Assembly (NCBI GenBank): GCA_900769475.1
Contig: CAAGGQ010000138.1
Location: forward strand, 1 to 21,412
DNA: 21,412 nt
Source: Clostridia bacterium
GTDB taxonomy: Bacteria > Bacillota > Clostridia > Oscillospirales > CAG-272
Reading direction: 5' to 3'
In this document: piece after piece, positions 5,540-12,320 of the stretch
Numbering within the stretch: the first letter of the stretch is position 1
Layout: every line of letters starts with the position of its first letter
Program-made: the position numbers and the translations under genes
Notes under the pieces: generated by a model
Seen by the model: the letters and a program-made list of their open reading frames with translations, nothing else
Database searches by the model: none
What the model was told of the DNA's origin: nothing

Positions 5540-5587
5540 GTAGGGGCGACCATTGGTCGCCCGCGGGCGTTCAATGAACGCCCCTAC
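5540..5587. repeat. palindromic intergenic repeat, copy 1 (48 bp)
   Basis: Ends GTAGGGGCG (5540-5548) and CGCCCCTAC (5579-5587) are exact inverted repeats. Inside are two smaller palindromes, GGCGACC-ATT-GGTCGCC and GGGCGTTC-AAT-GAACGCCC, joined at a central CCGCGGG, so the unit can fold as a cross. A longer relative with the same ends lies at 6792-6856. I recall GTAGGGGCG-bounded repeats as widespread in uncultured Clostridia genomes. They are probably non-autonomous mobile or REP-like units. Confidence 0.8.
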
Positions 5588-5597
5588 AAAATAAAAA

Positions 5598-5650
5598 TTG
5601 GACACATCATTTTGGGTTTTTGCCTTGGTGATGTGTCCAATATTTTTTTC
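5598..5650 (+). terminator. terminator with GGACACATC stem, copy 1
   Basis: TTGGACACATCA (5598-5609) pairs perfectly with TGATGTGTCCAA (5629-5640), followed by TATTTTTTTC. It sits 10 nt after the palindromic repeat. The same stem bases recur in the terminator at 6877-6926. Confidence 0.75.
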
Positions 5651-5664
5651 GTTTTCGAACAACA

Positions 5665-5691
5665 AAGCACGCAACGCTCCGTTGAGTGCTT
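5665..5691. other. small stem-loop upstream of the XRE regulator promoter
   Basis: AAGCAC and CAACG (5665-5676) pair with CGTTG and GTGCTT (5680-5691) with one mismatch around CTC. No U-run follows on the plus strand. It may be a second terminator half or a regulatory site. Confidence 0.35.
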
Positions 5692-5707
5692 CTTGCCGTT
5701 TATTTTA

Positions 5708-5736
5708 TTTACTTTTGGAATCTTTTGTGATATAAT
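5708..5736 (+). promoter_or_regulatory. promoter of the XRE/helical regulator
   Basis: TTTACT (5708-5713), a 17-nt spacer, TATAAT (5731-5736), then GGAGGTG at 5753-5759 before the ATG at 5764. Confidence 0.75.
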
Positions 5737-5763
5737 GGAAATAAGATCCTTCGGAGGTGAGAA

Positions 5764-6777
5764 ATGGCAATATCGGATAAGATAAAGGAATACAGAGTAA
5801 AACGCGGAATGACGCAGGCACAGCTTGCCGAACAGCTTAGTGTGACTCCGCAGGCGGTGTCAAAATGGGAAAAAGGAACGGGATATCCCGACCTCTCCGC
5901 GCTCTGTCCGCTGGCAGATGCCCTGAGCATTACAACCGACGAGCTTCTTGAGCATAAAAATCCATTCGGGGAGCTGAATAAACAATGGTTTCGACTTATG
6001 AGAAAATGCGATCTGTGGCAGGCACCTCTGGAGGACCTGATCGCCCTCGATAACGATGCAATTTCTCAATATCCCAACGATGATTTGTTCCTTTGGCGCC
6101 GTGTCAGTGATGAATGTAAGCTGGCACGCCGCCAGACCGATACCGAGGAGAAGCAGCTCTGGCTTGCCCGCGCAGAGAACCATTGTGCCGCACTAGTCGC
6201 CAAAGATCCCGACCGAGAGGACCTCAAGCACAAGATGGTTGAGATATTGATGGAGGGCGGACGTACCGACGAAGCAATCGCTTGGGCGCATAAGTGCAAA
6301 TCTCCCGACGAGGCTATGAAAAACATACTTCGCGGAGATGATCTGCGCCGCCACCGCCAGCAAATCATCGACAATACCCTCCGCGATCTCCTTGGCAAAA
6401 TGAGATGTCAAGACCTCGATTTCCTGCAAGCCTCGGAGGACATCATCCGTGCCGTTTTTCCCGACGAAAATTATCAGTATTATTACGATTCCCTGATGAT
6501 AATCGAGTACACCCGCGCAAAGTACTATGCCGCACTCGGCGACTCGACAAAGACGATGGAGTATCTCTACCGTGCGCTTGACGTTGCGAAGGAAAAATTC
6601 ATCAAAGGAAAGGGGAAATTCACCATTCCGATTTTTGATCAGCTTCCGCCTGAAGGTGATGAAATGAGCTTGATTGAGCAATTATACGGCATTTTGCAGC
6701 ACCGTGAAGGACTCGAATCGGTCTTTTTCACAGATGAGTATCAAAAACTTTTGGAGAAAATGAAAGGGTTGATCTAA
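5764..6777 (+). CDS. XRE-family regulator with helical-repeat C-terminal region
   Basis: 337 residues. GGAGGTG lies 4-5 nt before the ATG. Residues about 7-60 form a classic Cro/CI helix-turn-helix (YRVKRGMTQAQLAEQLSVTP, then QAVSKWEKGTGYPD and LSITTDELL). The remaining 275 residues are almost all alpha-helical with TPR-like pairs, for example WLARAENHCAALVAKDPDRE, DEAIAWAHK and YYAALGDSTKTMEYLYRALD. This layout recalls Firmicute regulators in which the helical superhelix binds a peptide or protein ligand. It is a monocistronic unit bounded by the two palindromic repeat/terminator modules. The protein at 15436-16569 has the same architecture. The target and ligand are unknown. Confidence 0.85.
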   Translation: MAISDKIKEYRVKRGMTQAQLAEQLSVTPQAVSKWEKGTGYPDLSALCPLADALSITTDELLEHKNPFGELNKQWFRLMRKCDLWQAPLEDLIALDNDAISQYPNDDLFLWRRVSDECKLARRQTDTEEKQLWLARAENHCAALVAKDPDREDLKHKMVEILMEGGRTDEAIAWAHKCKSPDEAMKNILRGDDLRRHRQQIIDNTLRDLLGKMRCQDLDFLQASEDIIRAVFPDENYQYYYDSLMIIEYTRAKYYAALGDSTKTMEYLYRALDVAKEKFIKGKGKFTIPIFDQLPPEGDEMSLIEQLYGILQHREGLESVFFTDEYQKLLEKMKGLI

Positions 6778-6791
6778 TCGCTCAACCTGCA

Positions 6792-6856
6792 GTAGGGGCG
6801 TGCATTGCACGTCCGCGGACGACCAAACACCACGCAAGCATGGCGGTCGCCCCTAC
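6792..6856. repeat. palindromic intergenic repeat, copy 2 (65 bp)
   Basis: The same terminal inverted repeats as copy 1: GTAGGGGCG (6792-6800) and CGCCCCTAC (6848-6856). The left inner palindrome CGTGCATTGCACG and the central CCGCGG are kept. The right inner part is longer and more diverged. It begins 15 nt after the regulator's stop. Confidence 0.8.
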
Positions 6857-6876
6857 AAGGAAATCCATAAAACGTT

Positions 6877-6926
6877 GGACACATCACTTCGGGAGAGATC
6901 CCGAGGGATGTGTCCGATTTTTCTTT
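6877..6926 (+). terminator. terminator with GGACACATC stem, copy 2
   Basis: GGACACATC (6877-6885), an A bulge, CTTCGGGA, a GAGA tetraloop (6895-6898), TCCCGAGG and GATGTGTCC (6907-6915) give about 17 bp, followed by GATTTTTCTTTT. It shares the outer stem with the terminator at 5598-5650 although the loops differ. Confidence 0.85.
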
Positions 6927-6946
6927 TCCATGCAAAAGATTTTCCC

Positions 6947-6975
6947 TTTACTTTCCATCGAATCTGTGCTATAAT
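6947..6975 (+). promoter_or_regulatory. promoter of the TIM-barrel isomerase gene
   Basis: TTTACT (6947-6952), a 17-nt spacer, TATAAT (6970-6975). The -35, spacing and -10 are the same as in the promoter at 5708-5736. Confidence 0.75.
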
Positions 6976-7006
6976 AGAAACAGAATACCGGTGGAGGAAC
7001 ACAAAC

Positions 7007-7849
7007 ATGAAAATTGGAATTACCGACGACGCCATCCGAGGCGAGGCGACCTACTTGCGAATGAAGGCCTGCGGATTTGCCTATTGCGATTTTAATATGG
7101 CAAATACCAATAAGCCTCCCTACGACCTGGATGATGCCGGCTTTGAGGAATATCTGAAAACCGAACGAAGATTCGCCGATCAGGCAGGCGTTACCATCTG
7201 GCAGGTCCACGGCCCCTGGCGGCATCCCGTGCATGACGGAACCCCCGAGGAACGCGCCGAACGAATGGAAAAGATGAAGCGCTCGATCCACGGCGCCACC
7301 ATTCTGGGAGCCAAATATTGGGTGGTGCATCCCATTATGCCCTACGGCTTGCAGGACGCGAACACCGAGGATGCTCCAAAAACGAAAGCTCTCAACCTGG
7401 AATTTATGCGCGAGCTGTTGGTGACCGCAAAACAGGAGGGAGTTACCATCTGCCTGGAGAACATGCCCTTTCCCGACTTCTCCCTCTCCACTCCCCACGC
7501 CATCATGGAGATCGTTCGCGAGATCAACGATACCAACTTTGCCATGTGTCTGGACACGGGTCACACCAACGTTTGCAAGGAATGGCCCACGCCCGCGCAA
7601 GTGGTGAGAGCCTACGGGCCGTGGATCAAGGTGCTTCACGTTCACGATAACCGCAAGCGCCGCGACGAGCATCTGCCTCCCTTTTATGGAAGTATTGATT
7701 GGAAGGATTTTTATGCGGCCCTTTGTGAGGTCGGCTTTGACGGTGTCCTCTCCCTGGAGTGCGCCCCCTCCAAACGGCTTCCCGCGGACATTGTGGAGGA
7801 TCTCTATCCCATCTATTACCGGATCGCCAAGGCCATTTGCGGAGAATAA
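7007..7849 (+). CDS. sugar phosphate isomerase/epimerase (xylose isomerase-like TIM barrel)
   Basis: 280 residues from the ATG at 7007, with GGAGG 9 nt upstream. The longer open frame to the left runs through the terminator and is not used. The protein fits the AP-endonuclease-2/xylose-isomerase-like TIM-barrel family. Likely metal ligands are Glu151 (ICLENM), Asp183 and His186 (CLDTGHTN), a His in HVHDN (211-214) and Glu251 (LSLECA). Further family blocks are WQVHGPW (65-71) and KYWVVHP (103-109). Members isomerise or epimerise keto-sugars or sugar phosphates using a divalent metal in the cytoplasm. The exact substrate cannot be read from the sequence. The zinc-ribbon membrane gene follows after 24 nt, so the two are probably co-transcribed. 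Confidence 0.9.
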   Translation: MKIGITDDAIRGEATYLRMKACGFAYCDFNMANTNKPPYDLDDAGFEEYLKTERRFADQAGVTIWQVHGPWRHPVHDGTPEERAERMEKMKRSIHGATILGAKYWVVHPIMPYGLQDANTEDAPKTKALNLEFMRELLVTAKQEGVTICLENMPFPDFSLSTPHAIMEIVREINDTNFAMCLDTGHTNVCKEWPTPAQVVRAYGPWIKVLHVHDNRKRRDEHLPPFYGSIDWKDFYAALCEVGFDGVLSLECAPSKRLPADIVEDLYPIYYRIAKAICGE

Positions 7850-7873
7850 ACAGTCATTCTACGGAGGTTCAAC

Positions 7874-8458
7874 ATGGCAAAAATCTGCAAGCAATGCGGT
7901 GTAAAATACAGCAACAGCACCACCAAGTGCATCATGTGCGGTGCCGAATTTGAGGACACCCATGTTTACAAGGCGCGGAAGAAGTATATTCTGTTGGGAA
8001 TCCTCGGAGCCCTTCTTTTGGGAGGGACCGTTACGCTCCTTTTGATGTTCACAGGTCCCAAGGGCGCCGTCCGTCGCCTGATGGCGGCGCAAACCAAGGG
8101 CGATGTAGACGCAGTGATCGCCTTCTACCCCGACTTCCTTTTGGAAACCGACAAGATCAACTGGACGGAATACCGCCTTGGGCTAGAGCGCGCCACCGAG
8201 AGCACCGCCAAGTACGTCTTCTCCTACAACATTGAAAAGGCCGAAACGCCCAACGCGCAGGAGCGTGAGGAAATGTTGGAGATCTTTCGCTACTATGCCG
8301 GTGACAACTTTGACGAAAGCTCCATTACGGAAATGAAGATCATCTGGGTGAATTACAAGAGCAACGTGCAAGGCTTTTGGCCCTCCCACGCCACCCGCTT
8401 TTTCATGTTCAAATACGAGGGTCGCTGGTGCTGGTGGCCCGCCAACGTAAGTCGATAA
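7874..8458 (+). CDS. zinc-ribbon single-pass membrane protein with extracytoplasmic domain
   Basis: 194 residues; GGAGG lies 6 nt before the ATG. The N-terminus is a zinc ribbon (CKQCG at 5-9, CIMCG at 19-23). A basic stretch (KARKK) and one transmembrane helix (about 38-60, ILLGILGALLLGGTVTLLLM) come next. The last 130 residues begin GPKGAVRRLMAAQTKGDVDAV and end in a Trp-rich YEGRWCWWP, which resembles NTF2-like/DUF4878-type modules that follow a membrane anchor. The zinc ribbon should face the cytoplasm and the C-terminal domain the outside. It is the last gene before a strong bidirectional terminator. The function is unknown. Confidence 0.8.
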   Translation: MAKICKQCGVKYSNSTTKCIMCGAEFEDTHVYKARKKYILLGILGALLLGGTVTLLLMFTGPKGAVRRLMAAQTKGDVDAVIAFYPDFLLETDKINWTEYRLGLERATESTAKYVFSYNIEKAETPNAQEREEMLEIFRYYAGDNFDESSITEMKIIWVNYKSNVQGFWPSHATRFFMFKYEGRWCWWPANVSR

Positions 8459-8473
8459 AAGCAAAAAGAACTA

Positions 8474-8508
8474 CGCCCCCGTGGCAAATGCCACGGGGGC
8501 GACTTTTT
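8474..8508. terminator. bidirectional terminator between convergent genes
   Basis: CGCCCCCGTGGCA (8474-8486) pairs with TGCCACGGGGGCG (8489-8501). ACTTTTTATTTTTT follows on the plus strand and TAGTTCTTTTTGC on the minus strand. It serves both the zinc-ribbon gene (stop 8458) and the 1263-aa surface protein (stop 8514). Confidence 0.9.
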
Positions 8509-8513
8509 ATTTT

Positions 8514-11500
8514 TTACCGCTTGGAGGGATCCTCCTCCGCGGGCTCATCGGTGTAATAGGGCTCGGCGGGCTCCTCGTAGGAATCGTCCTCTCCGTATGC
8601 AACCTCGGCAGATTCCTCGTCCTCCACATCGATCACGTCGGGATCGTCGTAGGTAGCAAACTCCTCGTCGGGCAAGGAATACTTGGTGGCCGCTGCGGGC
8701 TCGATGAAATCGTAAGCATCCTCAGCGTAGGGCTCCTCAAATTCCTCTGTAGCCTCGGCAGGAGCCTCCTCGGTGAACACTTCGTCATCGTAGAGGAAGA
8801 CTCCGGCGGCGGGAGCGGTGGGCTCCTCCGCAAAGAGCTCGGTGGTGCTCTCCTCGGTGGCGGTGACGTGCTCCTCGGCGGGAACCTCAACCTCGGCCAT
8901 GGTGGGAAGGCTTTCCTCCTCACGCGCCGCCATGCGCTTTACCTTGCGGATGGTGCGGCGGTGGATCATATCCGAATTCAACAGCAGAGCCATGAGAATG
9001 ATCTGCAGCAAAATCACCAGAGCTCCCAGAGCAAGCAAAATGACCTCGCTGTTTTCGGGCAGGAACTGCACGGTCAGCATCAGGGTGGGCAGTGCGAAGC
9101 TGCTGTGACGGATGGCCTTTTGTGCCTTGGAACGGCTGACCAAGAGCAGGATGATGCCCAGCATCTGCAGGAGGGCTACCAGCGCCAGAATGGCGATGGG
9201 GGCGGTCAGATCCACCGTGGGATCCCCCAACAGCACAAAGTCCGCGATCTTGGTGGCAACAAAGACCAGATCTCCGTCCTCCACGTAGCTGTGCAGAACC
9301 TCCAGGGTGCCCGTGGTAGAATCATAGTAGGCAACTCGCAGGCCGCTCACGCCCTGCAGCTCCTCGGGGATCTGCAAACGGATGCGGAAGGTTCCGCGAG
9401 AATCGGTCACGGGCTTGCCGCCCTCGGTGAGGCGCAGGCTGTACGCGCCAACCACATCCTGAGAGCTCAAGAGCTGGATCAGCTCTTGGGGCGTCATGTT
9501 GGAGCCGTCAAATACGATCTTGCCGGCACCAATGGCAATCTCTACGGTATTGCTCAGGGTGGAGAAATCCTCCAGGCGGAAGACCGACAGCAAATGCTCC
9601 TTAGAAAGTCCGTCCAGGGCCTCCAGCAGGAGAGATCCATCCCTGAGATAGGTGATCTTGATGGCCGACATACTGCTCCAGGCCTCGTCGTAAATGCTTT
9701 GCACCTGAGCGTCGTCGGTAGCCAGAACGATCTCCTTTACGGCACCGTCACAGAGCAGGGTCAAGGCCGTCATGGCCTCGGAACGATAGGCCTCGGTGGA
9801 GAGCAGGGTCTTTAAATAGGAGCGCAGAGCCAGGATCTTTTCATCCTGCCGCTTAGCAAAGGGTACAGCGTTCTTGGCTCCCTGGAAGATGCGCTCGGCA
9901 TCGGCATAGAAGGTATCGGAGGGCGGGGTCAGGGCCTGGATCTCGGCCAGGGCGGAATCGATCAGCGCGGTTACCTGCTCACCGTTGCCGTTTTCCTCCT
10001 TGAGCTTGTTCAGAGTATTGACCAGCTCGTCGATATAGTTGGTGTAATAGGTGTTGGTTTCAAAGATGCCAACATGGCTACTGGGCAGATCGGCGGTGGC
10101 CTTTTTGCGCACGTGGATCTGATACAGCGTGCCCTGGTAAAGATCATCGAAGCGAGGCGAATCCTGCCAGGAGCGCAGAAGCGTTTCTCCTCCGTTGATA
10201 TAAAGGGCAAACTCGTACAGGGCGGCGTTCACGCCATCCTTCATCTTCACCTCCAAAGAGGTGTAATACTGGTCGATCCGGTTGTCCAGCTCCACACCCA
10301 TCTGGGGAGCGTTAGGGCGGCCGGGAACCGTGATCACGCCGTGGTAATCCGAATTCACGGTACCGTCGGTGTGAACGATGAGCACCACGCCGTGTCCAAA
10401 GAAGGCCTCGGGAATGGCGGGCGAGCCGCTACCGTCGGCGGCAATGGTAAACTGTAGGGTCTCGTCGCCGTTGGTCAGCGTGTAGCTGCCCGCGGGGAAG
10501 GCGAAAAGCTCTTTGAGAAAATCAAAGCCGTAGTCCCCAAGATCCACTTCCAGCGCGGGGAGAAGCTCCCAGCGAGCGCGAAGAGTGATCAGAGTTCCTA
10601 CCCGATCCCAAGCATCGCAGGCCGAGCTACCGTCGCTATTGATATAGCAGGTCCCCTCCTCGGAATAAAAGCCCAGGAATTTGTACTGGGGCAGCACCGG
10701 GATGATCAGGCTCGAGGTATCCAGGGGCTGACCGTAGGTAGCGCTCAGGATCTGGGACGAGGGAGTAGCAGGCGTGTGACTGTCAAAGTGAGCATCCAAG
10801 ATGACGTTGAATTGCAATGCCTCCCATCTGGCCTCCAGGTGAATGTTAGCCGTGTGGGAGCCTTTGATAAAGACCAGCTCGGGGGTGGCTTCGCTGGGAG
10901 ACCAGAGAAGATCCTCGTCATGGTTGATCACCCATCCCAGGAACTTGTAGCCCAGGCGGATGGGATTGGGAACGGTGAGGTCCTCGTTGAACACATAAAC
11001 GCCGGGAAGATTGGGGTTGTCCTCGGCAGCAGCGCCTCCCAGATCATAGACCACGTCAAACTGCTTAGGGGTCCAGAGGGCGGTCAAAAGAAGCTTGCGC
11101 TGGTCTTCCCCATCGTTGCCAATGGCGTAGCTCTGGTTTTCGGCGTCCAGCACCAGCCGGGAGAGGTCGCTAACGGTTTGCACCACAGTACCTCCCACGC
11201 TCACCTGCCAGCCGCCAAAGTGGTAGCCGACCCGCTGTCCCGTGGGCAGGGGCGTCTCGGTGTTAAAGATATGCTTGGTGGGGATCTCACCCTCCAAAAG
11301 CTCTCCGCTGTTCCAATCCAGGGTCACCTCGTATTCCACGGGAAGGAAATAACGGTAGACCTTGTTTACACTGGTTTCATCACAGATATTGACCTTTGCT
11401 GTGGTGTAGCCGGCAAATTGGTATCCGGGATAGGGAGAGACCTCGTCGGCGGCCCAGTTTCCGTCCACCTCCGTGGCCATGGGTGCGTACCAGGTATAGG

Positions 11501-12305
11501 GATCGCTTTGATTGAGCCAGCGCACCAGATCGGGGCTCTCCTTGGAGGTGACGATATAATCGTAGCGCACCACGGGGTAGGAGTTGGGCTCAAAGTAGGG
11601 GCGAAGATAGATCACACCCGTTTCCTGCCATTGGGCAAGAATATTGGTTTCAGAGGCAAAGGTGAGCAGCTTTTGGCTATCGGGCTGAAGAATGGTCAGC
11701 TTTTCGTAGCTCTCTCCCACCTTATTCATGACCTCCCAGTGATGGAAGGTGTAGCCCGCGCTTCGCTTTTCCACCGGCTCAATGATCACCTGGGCACCAC
11801 CGTAGGTATAGGTCAAGCCGTCATAGCGGGAGGCGTCGTTGGTGATGGAGGTGTCGAAGTCGTAGGAGACCATGGTCTCGCCCTCCTCGGGGAGAAAGAC
11901 GATCTGATAGGTCTTGGGCTTACATTCAATGCGCAACGTAGTGTTGGCATTAAAGAAGGCGTTGTAGTAGCCGGTCTTTTCGGCGTCGATCTGCTTTTGT
12001 ACCTCGGTGCCGTCGGGCAGGATCTCGTAGATGGCCTTGAGCTCGTAGCCCGAATAGGGCAGGACCGAAACCTGAACACTGCGCCCCTGCACGATCTCCA
12101 TCGTTCCACCGGAGGTGAGAACGCCCTGATCTACATTATCCACGTAGAGCTTAACCGAGCAGAGACTGGATTCATAGGTGACGGTAAGCTGATGGGTCTC
12201 CACGTTCTCGGCCAGAATCCCCGCCACGGCGGAGCTCATGACCAGGGTGACCGTAAGGAGCAGCAATACCGCAAGTCCAATGTGTTTATTCCATTTTTTG
12301 AACAT
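8514..12305 (-). CDS. 1263-aa secreted/membrane-anchored surface protein with InlB-like repeats and acidic cytoplasmic tail
   Basis: GGAGGAGG lies 7 nt before the ATG and 15 nt separate it from the upstream stop, so the two genes form an operon. Residues 1-32 are a signal peptide or anchor (KKWNKH, then GLAVLLLLTVTLV). Residues about 40-560 hold beta-rich repeats of the Listeria/Bacteroides InlB-B type (GYHFGGWQV, LGYKFLGWV, YKFLGFYSEEG). A helical FIVAR-like segment (about 755-880) and a beta-sandwich-like region (SGLRVAYYDSTTGTLEVL) lead to two or three membrane helices (about 1030-1110). A basic stop-transfer (HRRTIRKVKR) is followed by about 140 acidic residues, ending EEDPSKR. There is no LPxTG motif. 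An envelope adhesin or scaffold with a cytoplasmic docking tail is inferred. Confidence 0.85.
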   Translation of the reverse strand: MFKKWNKHIGLAVLLLLTVTLVMSSAVAGILAENVETHQLTVTYESSLCSVKLYVDNVDQGVLTSGGTMEIVQGRSVQVSVLPYSGYELKAIYEILPDGTEVQKQIDAEKTGYYNAFFNANTTLRIECKPKTYQIVFLPEEGETMVSYDFDTSITNDASRYDGLTYTYGGAQVIIEPVEKRSAGYTFHHWEVMNKVGESYEKLTILQPDSQKLLTFASETNILAQWQETGVIYLRPYFEPNSYPVVRYDYIVTSKESPDLVRWLNQSDPYTWYAPMATEVDGNWAADEVSPYPGYQFAGYTTAKVNICDETSVNKVYRYFLPVEYEVTLDWNSGELLEGEIPTKHIFNTETPLPTGQRVGYHFGGWQVSVGGTVVQTVSDLSRLVLDAENQSYAIGNDGEDQRKLLLTALWTPKQFDVVYDLGGAAAEDNPNLPGVYVFNEDLTVPNPIRLGYKFLGWVINHDEDLLWSPSEATPELVFIKGSHTANIHLEARWEALQFNVILDAHFDSHTPATPSSQILSATYGQPLDTSSLIIPVLPQYKFLGFYSEEGTCYINSDGSSACDAWDRVGTLITLRARWELLPALEVDLGDYGFDFLKELFAFPAGSYTLTNGDETLQFTIAADGSGSPAIPEAFFGHGVVLIVHTDGTVNSDYHGVITVPGRPNAPQMGVELDNRIDQYYTSLEVKMKDGVNAALYEFALYINGGETLLRSWQDSPRFDDLYQGTLYQIHVRKKATADLPSSHVGIFETNTYYTNYIDELVNTLNKLKEENGNGEQVTALIDSALAEIQALTPPSDTFYADAERIFQGAKNAVPFAKRQDEKILALRSYLKTLLSTEAYRSEAMTALTLLCDGAVKEIVLATDDAQVQSIYDEAWSSMSAIKITYLRDGSLLLEALDGLSKEHLLSVFRLEDFSTLSNTVEIAIGAGKIVFDGSNMTPQELIQLLSSQDVVGAYSLRLTEGGKPVTDSRGTFRIRLQIPEELQGVSGLRVAYYDSTTGTLEVLHSYVEDGDLVFVATKIADFVLLGDPTVDLTAPIAILALVALLQMLGIILLLVSRSKAQKAIRHSSFALPTLMLTVQFLPENSEVILLALGALVILLQIILMALLLNSDMIHRRTIRKVKRMAAREEESLPTMAEVEVPAEEHVTATEESTTELFAEEPTAPAAGVFLYDDEVFTEEAPAEATEEFEEPYAEDAYDFIEPAAATKYSLPDEEFATYDDPDVIDVEDEESAEVAYGEDDSYEEPAEPYYTDEPAEEDPSKR

Positions 12306-12320
12306 GGCAATTCCTCCTCC

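Noticed and set aside
8514..9200. LPxTG sortase anchor in the surface protein
   Set aside because: The C-terminus has several membrane helices and a long acidic tail, with no LPxTG-like motif.
8481..9815. 444-codon plus-strand ORF, Gly/Leu/Gln-rich
   Set aside because: It is antisense to the 1263-aa gene, starts inside the bidirectional terminator, has low-complexity composition and no ribosome site.
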